Of a stretch of 60,486 nucleotides of DNA, positions 15,750 to 26,600 are shown piece after piece. Positions within the stretch are counted from its first letter, which is position 1. Each line of letters starts with the position of its first letter. A model generated the notes under the pieces. That model did no database searches. It worked only from the letters and a program-made list of their open reading frames with translations, and was not told the DNA's origin. The stretch lies in NCBI GenBank assembly GCA_900555635.1, contig USLU01000029.1, forward strand, positions 1-60,486. The letters run 5' to 3'. Position numbers and translations under genes: made by a program. Origin of the DNA: an uncultured Bacteroides sp. (GTDB lineage Bacteria > Bacteroidota > Bacteroidia > Bacteroidales > Bacteroidaceae).

Positions 15750-16877
15750 TTATTGATATAAGTTCACATCTCCTGCGAACAAGGTTTTCGGATTATTATA
15801 GAATTCAACAAAGTCTTCGGCTGAGGTTTGTCCCGGGTAAGGGGCATAGAAATGAGTTACTCGCTCGCGGGCATTACGCCATACCAGCACGTATGCCAAC
15901 GGGTATTTCTCGATTGCAGGAAGCAAAGTACCTGTCCACCATTTTGCATCGGGGATACCTTCGTAGCCAGTTTCGGTAATGGCAATCACTTTATTATGTG
16001 CCTTGCCAATGCTATCTACTATAGCCAGTGACTTTTCCAGACCGGCAAGATAAGCATCACGGTCGTGCTGATAAGTATCGAAACCAATAAGGTCGATTAT
16101 ATCATCACCGGGATATCTTTTGAGGTATTGTACGGTATCTTTGGGCTCTGATCCGGGAGAGTAAGCATACAGAGCATTGTCCACTCCATGCGTACGAAGG
16201 CTGTCAACCGTCATGTGCCACAAAGCCTTATATTCATCAGGGGTACAAAGTTTTTCGCCCCACCAGAACCAGCTTCCGGTATGCTCATGCCATGGACGGA
16301 AAAGAACAGGGACTTTCACTCCGTCAGCCATTTTCAGAGAGTTCAGGAAATCGGCAACTGTGCCCAGCCAACCGGAGAACTTCTGATGATTCTCTCCACC
16401 GGGCAGGATAGATTTAACCACCGTAGTATCTGACACATCCCATGAATCGCCTCCTGTCTTAGGATTGCGCAAATGCCAACTCAACGAAACCATGCCGCCG
16501 CGCTGATACTGATTAATTATTTCTTTTCTTATTTTATCAAAAGCTACTTTGTCCAGGCTATCATCGCCTTTCAGTTCCAACTCGCCTAAATCAAAACTGA
16601 TTACTGCCGGATAATCGCCACATACGCTTTGAACATCCGAACGTCCTTCGTCGCCATCCCAACCAATACCATATACGGTATCATCGTGATGTCCGAACAT
16701 GATTCCTTTGGAGGAACTTTTCTTTAGATTGGTTAACAGCTTCTCTGTTTCCTGAGTACGCACATAATTGGATTCTTCAAGGGTCTGCTGTTTTTTAACA
16801 GAATTACAGGCAGACATCAAGCCTACCGTCAAGAGTGCAGTTAGTAATACTACTTTTTTCATATTCATGCTTTTCAT
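15750..16877 (-). CDS. GH26 beta-mannanase/mannobiohydrolase lipoprotein
   Basis: This 375-residue secreted enzyme has a signal peptide and lipobox ending at C24 (LMSAC-N). The acid/base is E198 in RPWHEHTG and the nucleophile is E302 in ITETGYEG, the GH26 arrangement. FGHHDDTVYG and SFDLGELELK are typical of the GH26 enzymes linked to mannobiose release. It heads the unit GH26-GH130-symporter-epimerase, as in B. fragilis, where the GH26 product yields mannobiose. The residue after Cys is not acidic, so a periplasmic-facing location is likely. A start at the fifth codon (MKKVVLL) is equally plausible. A TATCTTTG box lies 31 bp upstream. Confidence 0.92.
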   Translation of the reverse strand: MKSMNMKKVVLLTALLTVGLMSACNSVKKQQTLEESNYVRTQETEKLLTNLKKSSSKGIMFGHHDDTVYGIGWDGDEGRSDVQSVCGDYPAVISFDLGELELKGDDSLDKVAFDKIRKEIINQYQRGGMVSLSWHLRNPKTGGDSWDVSDTTVVKSILPGGENHQKFSGWLGTVADFLNSLKMADGVKVPVLFRPWHEHTGSWFWWGEKLCTPDEYKALWHMTVDSLRTHGVDNALYAYSPGSEPKDTVQYLKRYPGDDIIDLIGFDTYQHDRDAYLAGLEKSLAIVDSIGKAHNKVIAITETGYEGIPDAKWWTGTLLPAIEKYPLAYVLVWRNARERVTHFYAPYPGQTSAEDFVEFYNNPKTLFAGDVNLYQ

Positions 16878-16907
16878 TAATGGTATTGGTTATATTAAAT
16901 CCTAACG

Positions 16908-16915
16908 CAAAGATA
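16908..16915 (-). promoter_or_regulatory. -7 box of the GH26-GH130-symporter-epimerase unit
   Basis: The minus strand reads TATCTTTG, an exact TAnnTTTG match, with a predicted start near 16902 and a leader of about 25 nt. It separates the four downstream genes from the surface-protein genes upstream. No -33 TTTG is visible, so an activator may be needed. Confidence 0.55.
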
Positions 16916-16990
16916 GCGGATTGCCCTTAACGATAATGATACAATTTTATCCCTTTACAGTATTAATAAGCAGAATACAAGTTACCATGC

Positions 16991-18409
16991 TTATTTCATG
17001 GATGGTAACTGATCACGTGTCACAACATAATCCTGCGTCATCGCATCTGTCCACCACTTATCATCTGCATGCTCATGCCCAGCTAATGTAGTTGCATTAT
17101 ATTGGTACCATGGCATAAAATAAGCCCAACGTGCTCCTGATTCCCATTGACTAGATATAGTAGCGACACTGCCACATTCACTTAGTACAACCAGCCTCTT
17201 TGAATAAACTTCATCTATTGTTTTATATTGAACGGCATTATCTGGGCCTGCCTTCTGATTGTAAATATCACGGCCAATAATGTCTACATATGCATCTCCC
17301 GGGTAGAAATCTGCATCATTCAATTGAGTAGTCCAAACCCATATCAGATTATTAATTCCTTTCTCTTTAAAGAAGTCGAACATATATATCCACAATTTTT
17401 TATAAACATCGGCACCGTCATATCCCCACCAAAACCAAGCTGTACCATGCCAAGGTTCATAGATATTTCCTGCAGCTTCATGTAAAGGACGCCAAATAAC
17501 GGGTATATTTTTATCTTGGAGTAATTTAAGATACCCAACTATCTTTTCTAAATCTGCCTTAATGATTCTGTTTTCCCATGTTCCCTCTACAATCGCATTC
17601 TTAGGACGGAAAGTCGTTTTTTCCGGTTCATATGTCATATTATCTGTAGCGGCACCATCATAAGCCGGAACCATCCAATGCCATCCGGCACCTACCAGCC
17701 CTCCTTGACTCCACCAATCCTCAACAATTGTTGTATTCCCGTAATCAATCCAGCTATCAGGTGCAGAAGCGTATAAATGGATATAATCAAAGAATGCTAT
17801 AGCTGGATATTTACCAGTAGTTTTATGTACCAACTCTGCCTCTGCAATATTCCAGTTGACATTGGCCATTGAACCGGACAAGGTCTTTTTACCATAAATG
17901 CTAACTAAATAATCGTATAACTTCTGGGCTTGAGGTAAAGGATTCTGAGATACTAAATTTTTCTCTATCAAAGTATGACTTTTTGTAGTAAAGTGAATAA
18001 TCACTTCATCTGCCTCTACATTGGAAGGTCCCAACATAACTCCCTTTGGTATTTGCAATGTATAAACTGTTCCGGGTTGCAATCCTGAGGCTTCAATAGT
18101 CAAGTCCTTCAAATAAACTGAAGCAGAAACGATAGTAGCGTTGTCTAATGATATTTTAGACTTATTTACCGTAGATATTGTCATATTTTGACTATAAGTT
18201 ATTGTGATCGTTAACTTATCAACGGAAATATCTTTTTCACCATCTATGGGAACTGAACTTACCATTTTAGGATTTATAGCAGGCTCTTCAGGTACTCCAT
18301 TACCGCTACTTTTACATGAAAGGAACAAGATAAGGATAAGTAATAAACTAATGGAGAAATAATTTCGCTTTACCTCCATAAAGTTAATAAGGAAATCAGA
18401 GTTTTTCAT
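16991..18409 (-). CDS. Surface GH26 beta-mannanase lipoprotein with Ig-like domain
   Basis: This 472-residue protein has a signal peptide and lipobox at C32 (LFLSC-K). A second ATG at codon 11 (MEVKRN) gives a more usual signal length and is the likelier start. Residues about 47-142 form an Ig-like domain of the SbsA/Big_5 type (VSSVPIDGEKDISVD). The GH26 catalytic domain follows at about 150-470, with acid/base E311 in WRPLHEAAG and nucleophile E411 in VLSECG. It cleaves beta-1,4-mannan backbones. It is the last gene of the SusCD surface group, after a hairpin, and is a different GH26 type from its neighbour, suggesting an endo-acting partner. Anchoring at the cell surface is inferred. Confidence 0.88.
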   Translation of the reverse strand: MKNSDFLINFMEVKRNYFSISLLLILILFLSCKSSGNGVPEEPAINPKMVSSVPIDGEKDISVDKLTITITYSQNMTISTVNKSKISLDNATIVSASVYLKDLTIEASGLQPGTVYTLQIPKGVMLGPSNVEADEVIIHFTTKSHTLIEKNLVSQNPLPQAQKLYDYLVSIYGKKTLSGSMANVNWNIAEAELVHKTTGKYPAIAFFDYIHLYASAPDSWIDYGNTTIVEDWWSQGGLVGAGWHWMVPAYDGAATDNMTYEPEKTTFRPKNAIVEGTWENRIIKADLEKIVGYLKLLQDKNIPVIWRPLHEAAGNIYEPWHGTAWFWWGYDGADVYKKLWIYMFDFFKEKGINNLIWVWTTQLNDADFYPGDAYVDIIGRDIYNQKAGPDNAVQYKTIDEVYSKRLVVLSECGSVATISSQWESGARWAYFMPWYQYNATTLAGHEHADDKWWTDAMTQDYVVTRDQLPSMK

Positions 18410-18446
18410 TCTTTATTATTTAAACATTAAGCCCTAATAAACAAGA

Positions 18447-18475
18447 AAAGCGGACTATAAGAATCCGCTTTCCTT
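18447..18475 (-). terminator. Hairpin between glycan-binding protein and GH26 genes
   Basis: Arms AAAGCGGA (18447-18454) and TCCGCTTT (18464-18471) flank a 9-nt loop. On the minus strand the hairpin is followed by TTTTCTTG, a short T-rich tract. It may partly terminate the SusCD transcript or set the level of the downstream GH26. Confidence 0.55.
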
Positions 18476-18489
18476 ATTTAATCTATATA

Positions 18490-20604
18490 TTACTTTTTCT
18501 CAAAACGGATATTATCAATACACATGTTTACAAACCCTGCTGCACCATTAGTTGCCAATCCAAAATCTCCATTTACATTTTCGACTGTTGGCAAATGATT
18601 TGTACCTGTACCATCACCATCTAAGAAATCAGTTAGAGGTATTGTAACAGTGTACCAACCTTCTGATTTCTTAAAGCCTGGAATAATTGCCCAGAAGTCA
18701 CCATCAGTACCCTTCAAACGGAACTTGAATTCCTGCGTATCATTCCCTATCACATTTACATCCATTTTTATTACCCAATCGGCAATAGTCACACCAGTAG
18801 TCTTTAACCCGTCTTTACTATTCCGCCAGAAAAAGTCGACCCAACCGGAAGGTAATTCTTGATTAATGCGAAAATAGCTTGTACCATCCAGCGATAATGC
18901 CGGATCATTTTCAGTCTTACCATAACTACCCCACCATGAACCTTTACTATCGAAATCAAAGAACACATAGCTTACATCTTGTATAGGATCCGTTCCACCA
19001 CAATAAACTTCCGGCATAAATCCTTCATCTCCCTCAACAGTCACCATCATTGGCTTAATATAGCCACTTGCTGCCTCTTTCACATGATAGAACTCAACCT
19101 TGGTATCAGACTTCATGCCATAATCAGTCACCTTAATTGTATACCCCCCTTTTTTATCTTGCAAGTAAATTGTCTTAAGTAAATTGAGTTCTGTACCTTC
19201 AATAGTAATAAGTTTACCAGGTCCCGCAGACTTAATAGAGGTAATAACCGGCAAAGTGACATTAATAGTTATCTTTTGAGTAGTTTCAACGTCAGTACCA
19301 TTCAACGTAGTCAGAGTTAAAGCTCCACTTGCTGCTCCTACAGGTACAGTTACAGTTAATGATACATCCGATTGCGAAACGATTGTCCCATTAACAGGTC
19401 CAAAAGCTACTACGCTAACCAAGTCCAGATTCTTACCAGTAATCACGAGATTTTCTTTTGCTTTAATAGCCGATACAGAAAATTTTGTGACTTCGGGCTT
19501 CATAAAAGTAAGTACCTTACCTTCAACCTCAGTCATTGAAGCTGTTTTCAAAATAAAAGTACCATCTGTAGCAGAAGCAGGTATTTTTAACTCTAATAAA
19601 GTAGGTGATTGCGATACAAATTCAGTTGTGGATGCATTTTGGAAAGCAACTTCCGATACCAAATCCAGGTTCTTACCAGTAATCTTCAAAGTACCATTAT
19701 TTTTAACTGTAGTAGAAACTAGTGATGTTACCTCCGGTTTAACAAGAACCAGTTCTGCAGATTCAATCCGAACACCAGATTTTGCTACTAACACAACTTT
19801 CCCTTCTTGTATGCTACTAGATGTCTCAACTACTATTTTAGTTGTCGCGTCTTTCACATCTATTTCAGCATTACCTGGAAGAATGACTTTTTCAACCAAA
19901 TCAAAATCAGTACCTGTTATCGTAAGAGACTGCCCTGCCTTCAAAGGATTCGGTACAATAGAAGTGATAACAGGCTGAGTTACTGCAAGTACCTCCTCTG
20001 AATATATCCAGTTGGGTATTTCTTCTCCATCTGAAACTATATGTTTGCCCGGAGCTGCCTCTACGGGCGCAACTACCTTAATCTCATTGCGACTTTGACT
20101 AACAAAATCAGTCACAACCACATTATCAGCGAATATCACTTCTTTTATCAAATTCAGATATTCTCCTTTTATAGTTAATGTTCCACCTGCTTTCATTGCT
20201 GTCGGTGAGATACTTTCAATAGAAATCGGTTCCATGAATGTTAAAGGAGTCTTGGTCGTAATTTCTCCTTTGGGTGTCTTTAGCACTACTAAGCCAGGTT
20301 GAGCAGTTTGAGGAACAGTAATGCGTATTTCTGTACTACTAATAACTTTTATATCGGTTATTTCATCAGAACTAGGAAGAATAACTCCTGTTATCTTATC
20401 CATCCCACTACCCAAAAAACGGAGTTCGCCACCACGAGCAACCGGGCTAGGACCAAAAACATTCAGATTAATACCACCTTTATATTGGTTAGTATCCTCA
20501 TCATCTCCATTATCACAAGCCGTAAATGACATGTAACTGAAGAGCATCAGGCACATCATCCAAAGTGCCGAAAATTTATATTTCTTATTCATATTATTAG
20601 TCAT
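18490..20604 (-). CDS. Surface glycan-binding lipoprotein with six TIG/IPT domains
   Basis: This 704-residue protein starts MTNNMNKKYKFS (a start at codon 5 is possible) and has a lipobox SFTAC-D followed by DNGDDED, the acidic signal for surface export in Bacteroides. About six TIG/IPT immunoglobulin-like repeats span residues 45-510, each with the pattern ITGxxLDLVxxVxF followed by VSQS and PxxAxxG. The C-terminal 190 residues (YVFFDFDSKGSWWGSYG onward) resemble the glycan-binding domain of xyloglucan-binding SGBP-B. It occupies the SusE/F position 8 bp after the shorter binding protein gene. The repeats probably hold the binding domain away from the membrane. The ligand is likely mannan or glucomannan, by context. 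Confidence 0.85.
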   Translation of the reverse strand: MTNNMNKKYKFSALWMMCLMLFSYMSFTACDNGDDEDTNQYKGGINLNVFGPSPVARGGELRFLGSGMDKITGVILPSSDEITDIKVISSTEIRITVPQTAQPGLVVLKTPKGEITTKTPLTFMEPISIESISPTAMKAGGTLTIKGEYLNLIKEVIFADNVVVTDFVSQSRNEIKVVAPVEAAPGKHIVSDGEEIPNWIYSEEVLAVTQPVITSIVPNPLKAGQSLTITGTDFDLVEKVILPGNAEIDVKDATTKIVVETSSSIQEGKVVLVAKSGVRIESAELVLVKPEVTSLVSTTVKNNGTLKITGKNLDLVSEVAFQNASTTEFVSQSPTLLELKIPASATDGTFILKTASMTEVEGKVLTFMKPEVTKFSVSAIKAKENLVITGKNLDLVSVVAFGPVNGTIVSQSDVSLTVTVPVGAASGALTLTTLNGTDVETTQKITINVTLPVITSIKSAGPGKLITIEGTELNLLKTIYLQDKKGGYTIKVTDYGMKSDTKVEFYHVKEAASGYIKPMMVTVEGDEGFMPEVYCGGTDPIQDVSYVFFDFDSKGSWWGSYGKTENDPALSLDGTSYFRINQELPSGWVDFFWRNSKDGLKTTGVTIADWVIKMDVNVIGNDTQEFKFRLKGTDGDFWAIIPGFKKSEGWYTVTIPLTDFLDGDGTGTNHLPTVENVNGDFGLATNGAAGFVNMCIDNIRFEKK

Positions 20605-20612
20605 TATAAAGG

Positions 20613-21914
20613 TTATTCAACTGGTACTACACGAATGTTATCAATGCATATCACAGGATTACAATCAGTACCTTCCACTCCACCATTCCAAACGAAGAAT
20701 GACAATCCTGTGAAGAAATCCTTATTTAAAGAATTATCACATTTCTTACCATCATAAGTTTTATCAAAATCAGCCAACTTCATCGTAACCGTCACCCATT
20801 GGTCATTAGTATCATAAGAACCAGAATCCTTCCAAGGCATCCACAATCCACGAGGTAATTCAGCGTTGCTGAAATAACTATTATTACCAGTAGCACTTGT
20901 TACATTAGCATTGGAGGTAAAGATGGCTTGTAAAGCACTGGACTTCCATGGATTAGTTTTTGGAACATAAACTTCAAATTTCATTTGCAAATTAGCTACT
21001 CCATATTTTTCTAACATTTCATTAAACTCTGGCAAAGATGACAGTTCTTTATATCCATTCGCCGGATCAGGCCAATAATTAAATGAAAATTGATCTTCAG
21101 CCCAAGTCGCACCAGCTCCACCACTCATAGCAATACCTCCAAAGTAGAGATAAGATCCATCAATGCCTTCAGGATTTGAACTTTGGATAACACCGTTACG
21201 CCAACCATGACCAGTAGCCATACCGCCACGTGAACCATCCCAATCGAAAAGGATGTTACGTTTATCCTTATACTGAAATTTTGAACGACCTACTCCATAA
21301 ATTGACTTTACGTTGATGTATCCTTCAGGAGCATTATCGGGAAGGATAAAGCTTACTGCTGTTTTAGATATATTTGTAATCTCTTTTACTTCTACATTAC
21401 CAGCCATGGTTATAGTTAGCGGCACATTCGGGTCATTAATCATGTAATCGCCATAGATTGTTACTTCTGTTCCTGGCTTAGCATATTCACAAGACATAGT
21501 ATTTACTACCGGACTTGGCACAAGTACTTTAAAATCAAAGTCCACTGTATCTTTAGACTGAGTAACCATATAAATTTTATCAGTTACCATAGTCGGAATA
21601 TTCTTAGGAACATCTACCAGCAACGTATGGTCAGTAATATAACTAGTATTCAATACAGCTTTCTGATCATTAAAGAAGAGTTCACAAATACTTCGCAAAT
21701 TATTTCCGACCAAGCATACTGTATTTGCCATATAAGCACCGATTAATAATGAATCGGCAACTTCCGGATTTGGTAGACGCACATATTGCACAGTAGGTAA
21801 TCCCCCCGCCACTTCATATTTATCCGGTTCATCTTCGCAAGCTGAAATTGAGAATCCAATCACAGCAACTACAACTGCAAAGAACCAATTGATATATCTT
21901 TTATTAGATTTCAT
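20613..21914 (-). CDS. Surface glycan-binding lipoprotein with TIG domains
   Basis: This 433-residue lipoprotein has lipobox SISAC-E followed by EDEPD, an acidic surface-export signal. Two TIG/IPT-like domains lie at about residues 40-215, and a C-terminal beta-sandwich at about 220-433 (NILFDWDGSRGGMATGHGW, ending NPVICIDNIRVVP). The same ending style, IDNIRF, occurs in the longer neighbour, so the two share a related ligand-binding domain. The gene lies 18 bp after susD. It should help capture polysaccharide at the cell surface next to SusCD. The ligand is inferred from the locus. Confidence 0.82.
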   Translation of the reverse strand: MKSNKRYINWFFAVVVAVIGFSISACEDEPDKYEVAGGLPTVQYVRLPNPEVADSLLIGAYMANTVCLVGNNLRSICELFFNDQKAVLNTSYITDHTLLVDVPKNIPTMVTDKIYMVTQSKDTVDFDFKVLVPSPVVNTMSCEYAKPGTEVTIYGDYMINDPNVPLTITMAGNVEVKEITNISKTAVSFILPDNAPEGYINVKSIYGVGRSKFQYKDKRNILFDWDGSRGGMATGHGWRNGVIQSSNPEGIDGSYLYFGGIAMSGGAGATWAEDQFSFNYWPDPANGYKELSSLPEFNEMLEKYGVANLQMKFEVYVPKTNPWKSSALQAIFTSNANVTSATGNNSYFSNAELPRGLWMPWKDSGSYDTNDQWVTVTMKLADFDKTYDGKKCDNSLNKDFFTGLSFFVWNGGVEGTDCNPVICIDNIRVVPVE

Positions 21915-21932
21915 TTTTTCACAGTATTAAAG

Positions 21933-23660
21933 TTAATAACTAAATTCGCTACGAACATCCACATGGACTGGTTCCTTCATCAAATTAGGATTGAAAACCA
22001 CATCTTCCGTAGGGAAAGGTAGGGTAAAACTGGATATCGTTACATTAGGAATCTTTGAATCATCATCATTGTATTTCTGATCCTCCGGATTAACTATATA
22101 AGAATGATCTTCATAATATTTTTTATATAAATCATTCAATCCAAAATATTCATTACGACGTTGAGATTTTAATTCATCAATAGCTCTTTGAGGATCATAA
22201 TAAGACAGTCGTACATAATCATACCAACGATCACCTTCACAAGCCAATTCTAAACGACGTTCCTTCCAGACTTGTTCCCATGTAATGGATTCTGGACGTT
22301 TCTCATTAGATACAGCACGATGACGAACTGCATAGAATGCATCGATTGCGCTAGCATCTGTAGTAGAACCATTATTGCCTATCTTTGCTTCCGCATAAAC
22401 CAGATAAACATCTGAAAGGCGCAAAATATGTGTGCTCAAACCATTAGTCATATTTCCTGCTGAAAGTCCTAATGCAGATTCATGATCGTAAGCATTACCA
22501 TATAAATTTTTCACACTGTTTGCTCCTGTTGAACTTTGCAGAAGTCCGGGACCTCCTGCGCCATAATCTTTGTCATAAAGGAATTTCAAGAAATCAAACC
22601 CACCTTTATCTTGCCAAAAATATTCATATTTATCACCCGCCATCATCATTGTCGCTTTTCGGCGAACATCTGTATCAATTCGATCTTCCGGCGATTTAAG
22701 AGGGCTGACTCCAAAAGCGTCCTGCAAATCCACAGATGGACCACCATATCCACCCCAACAATCTCCGAATTCATCAAATCCAACCATTGCTAAATCAGAT
22801 TGCAACGTATTCTGAGCAGTCCAAGGATCACGAGTAGGATACCAATGCCAAGAGAACAAACATTCTTTATTCTTATTATTAGCAAGGCGGAATACATCTG
22901 AATATTTAGTCATCAATGTACGTCCAGAGTTATCTATCACATCTTTTGCATACTCAGCGGCTTTATCTAAATCCGCTTGATTACGAGTTCCTGACTGTCC
23001 AAGACCAGATTTGGTAAGATAGACTTTTGCCAGTAAGCCTTTAGCAGCATATTGATCAATACGTCCTATATCCCCATGGACAGGAAGTAGCTCAATAGCC
23101 TTTTCAAGAGTCATAATGATATACTCATACACATCGGCAGCTTCTACTTTGAATTTCGAGTTATAAGTTCCACCGTTCAATTCAGTTGTGTTATCATGAA
23201 TAATGGGCACTGCACCAAATGAACGTACTAGATAAAAATAAGCCATTGCCTTCCAAGCTAAGCACTCCCCCATACATTGGTTAATAACAGACTGAGAAGC
23301 ATTTGCTGTTTTCAAACGACTATATACAGTATTTGCATGACCATTGACTGCCCACAATGAGTATGACATATTCACCAAATCCTGGTCAGTACCATTCACT
23401 GTAAAATCCATATAAGGGCTACTTCCTTTATAATAATTTCCAGAAAGAACTTCTCCCACACTTATAAAGCCACGTTGGAAATCATACCAAGGAGAGTTAT
23501 ACAAATAATTAACACCTTGAACACATTGTTCATCATTTTGATAAAAGTTCGCTTCATTATAGTTATCTTCTGCCGGACGATTCAAGAAATCCTCACATGA
23601 AGAAATGCCCATACCGAATGCAGCAGCGAACAGTAAATATTTTATATTTCTAATTTTCAT
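21933..23660 (-). CDS. susD: SusD-family glycan-binding lipoprotein
   Basis: This 575-residue lipoprotein has lipobox GISSC-E followed by EDFLNRPAEDNYNE, the classic SusD start. TPR-like helices follow, and a RagB/SusD C-terminal region has WEQVWKERRLELACEGDRWYD in pieces near 455-475. SusD proteins form the lid of the SusC pore and bind oligosaccharides at the surface. It is 19 bp downstream of susC. One SusCD pair in the locus implies one importer for the released mannooligosaccharides. Confidence 0.95.
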   Translation of the reverse strand: MKIRNIKYLLFAAAFGMGISSCEDFLNRPAEDNYNEANFYQNDEQCVQGVNYLYNSPWYDFQRGFISVGEVLSGNYYKGSSPYMDFTVNGTDQDLVNMSYSLWAVNGHANTVYSRLKTANASQSVINQCMGECLAWKAMAYFYLVRSFGAVPIIHDNTTELNGGTYNSKFKVEAADVYEYIIMTLEKAIELLPVHGDIGRIDQYAAKGLLAKVYLTKSGLGQSGTRNQADLDKAAEYAKDVIDNSGRTLMTKYSDVFRLANNKNKECLFSWHWYPTRDPWTAQNTLQSDLAMVGFDEFGDCWGGYGGPSVDLQDAFGVSPLKSPEDRIDTDVRRKATMMMAGDKYEYFWQDKGGFDFLKFLYDKDYGAGGPGLLQSSTGANSVKNLYGNAYDHESALGLSAGNMTNGLSTHILRLSDVYLVYAEAKIGNNGSTTDASAIDAFYAVRHRAVSNEKRPESITWEQVWKERRLELACEGDRWYDYVRLSYYDPQRAIDELKSQRRNEYFGLNDLYKKYYEDHSYIVNPEDQKYNDDDSKIPNVTISSFTLPFPTEDVVFNPNLMKEPVHVDVRSEFSY

Positions 23661-23679
23661 ATCTCTTCTATTTTAGATG

Positions 23680-26600
23680 TTAGAATGACACATTCAATCC
23701 GAATGAATAAACAGTCGGTGACGGATAACGCCCATTATCTAGCCCATACACATTGGTACTGGCTGTACTTGCACCAATTTCCGGATCATAACCACTATAA
23801 CCAGTTATGGTAAGTAAGTTCTGAATATTCACATACATACGTAGATTCTCTATACCTAGATTCTTTATCATTTTCTTAGGGAAAGTATAACCCAAAGAAA
23901 TATTTTTTATACGAATATAAGAACCATCTTCTATATATCGATCACTTATCCTATCATTGTCATTCGGATCCTGAATTGAAGCACGTGGGGTTGAGGTTCC
24001 CGGATTAGCAACAGTAACATTAGTTACATCATCATACCAATGAGAACCATCTGCATATACTTTATTTGCATCAATTGGAATTAATTGGGCACGATTACCT
24101 ATTGAGTTCAATTGATTAGTCCAGCCAGAATTCATATGTGTCAACTTCATGCCAAGATAATTATATACCTTATTGCCATAAGAACCATTGATGAAAATAG
24201 ATAAGTCAAAATTCTGATAACGGAAAGTATTCGTCCAACCGAAAGTAAATTTAGGCATAGGAGAACCAATATTTGTCTTATCGTATTCATCAATCACACC
24301 ATCAGGTTTTCCATCCGGTCCACTGATATCTTTATATTTTATATCACCAACCCATACCGTATTAGAACGATTAAAAACTCCATTAGCAGGATATTTTGCC
24401 GGTTTAGGAGAGTTTTTCAAATCTTCCAAGTCTTTATAAACACCGTCACATACATAACCATAAAAATTATACAATGACTCCCCTACACCAGATACACTAA
24501 CCACATCTGTCCATTGACCGTAACCCACAATTTGAGCATTGGCCGTACCCGCAAGACCTTTTAATTTATTCTTATTAAAAGAGATTTGGAAATCAGAATC
24601 CCATTCAAATTTGCCCACAATAGGATGTGTATTCAAAGAAATTTCCCAACCAGTATTTTCTATATTTCCATAATTACCCCAAGGCGCAGCCAGTGCAGAG
24701 GAACCATTACCTGACGTACCCATATAAGAAGGTAATTGCAAAGGCATCAACATATCATTAGATAACTTCTTATACCAATCAACTGTTAAGTTCAAACGAT
24801 CATTGAAAAAGCCTAAATCAACTCCAACATTCCATTGTTCTTGCGATTCCCATTTAATGCCTGTATTCGGTATATTTGAAGGTCTGTATCCCATGCCTAA
24901 ACCAGAAGGCATTCTTGACATAGAAGTTCCCCATTTGTATCCTCCAATGCTAGAGTTACCTGTTTGTCCCCATCCCAAACGCAGTTTACCATTACTAATA
25001 ACACTTTTGACAGGTTCAAAGAACTTCTCATTGGAAAAGCGCCAAGATGTAGCAAAAGAATGGAAACCTGCCCAACGATTCTCCGGACCAAAGTTTGAAG
25101 AGCCATCATAACGATAAGTATAAGTAGCCAAATAACGATCTGCATAATTATATGTTAGACGAGTAAAAAATGAAGCCATGGATGAACTACCAAAACCGGC
25201 ACCAATAGTTGGAGTACCTGTTCCCAAAGCCGGATTATGTACTGCATCAGAAGGAAGTCCATTATTAAACACACTAGTATAGTCATAACTGGATTCCCAA
25301 CATTCCTGTCCTAACATTGCAGTAAAATGATGATCCTTTATATCACCATTATAAGTAACATAGTTTTTCAATTGCCAAAAAGTACTACTATTTTTCTGAA
25401 TATTACTTTCATTTTTAGAACGCTTCCATCCCCCTAAATCAATCATTGGTTTGTAACGCTCACCTTTCGAAGAACTTATATCATAACCTAATTCAGCGTG
25501 CCATGTAAGATTTTTGATTGGTGTCACCTCAAAGAATACATTTCCTGTTAATTTCTGGCGCCCCAACAAAATATCATCCATCATAGCCAATGCAATCGGA
25601 TTCGGACTTGTATAGCCTTCACGTACTACTGTAGCATAATTCCCGTCAATATCATAAATGGGTATATCAGGAAGCGTCTGTAGAGAATAATTAATAATAC
25701 CAGCATCACTATCAGCTAACTTTAAATCATCATTCGTTGAAGAATAAGTCGCGCTCAATCCTAACTTCAACCATTTTTTTAGTTGAGTATCCAAGTTAGC
25801 GCGGAAAGAATAACGGTTAAAGTTTGAACCAATAATAGTACCATCCTGATCCATATAAGATGCGGATACATAATATTGAATCTTTTCTGTACCACCCTGT
25901 GCTGAAATTTGGTGTTGATGTTGTAAAGCAGTCTGGAATACAGCATCTTGCCAATTTGTACCAGCACCTAGTAAAGAAGGATCTGCATAACTATTACTCT
26001 CATCCAGTTGTCCTGTTGATGCCAAGTCATTATAAAATCCTGCAAATTCTCGAAGATTCATCATATCAAGTCGCTTAGTCTGGCGTTGGAGAGCCAACAT
26101 ACCATCGTAAGTGAATTTTGCCTCACCAGCCTTACCTCGTTTTGTAGTTATCAATACAACACCATTAGATCCTTGCGCACCATATATAGCAGTAGCAGAG
26201 GCATCTTTCAAGATTTCCATAGAAACGATATCTGCTGGATTAATTGTTGATAACGGCGAGATAGTGGAAACCGAACCATTACCAAGGGCATCACCTAGAC
26301 CGAAAGAAGCACCACTGGAACCGCCACCTTGTACTATCACGCCATCTATTACGTACAGAGGTTCAGCTCCTGCATTGATTGTAGCCTGACCACGTACACG
26401 AATAGAAGAGGAAGAACCTGGAGCACCGGAAGTTGTTACGGCTGTCACACCTGCAGCGCGTCCTTGTAGTGATTGGTCAAGATTGGTAATTACCGAGCCC
26501 TTAATTTTATCCTCACTCATAGAAACTGAAGCTCCTGAAAGGTCGCTTTTCTTCATTGTACCATATCCAACAACAACTACTTCATCCAGCAGTTCCGAGT

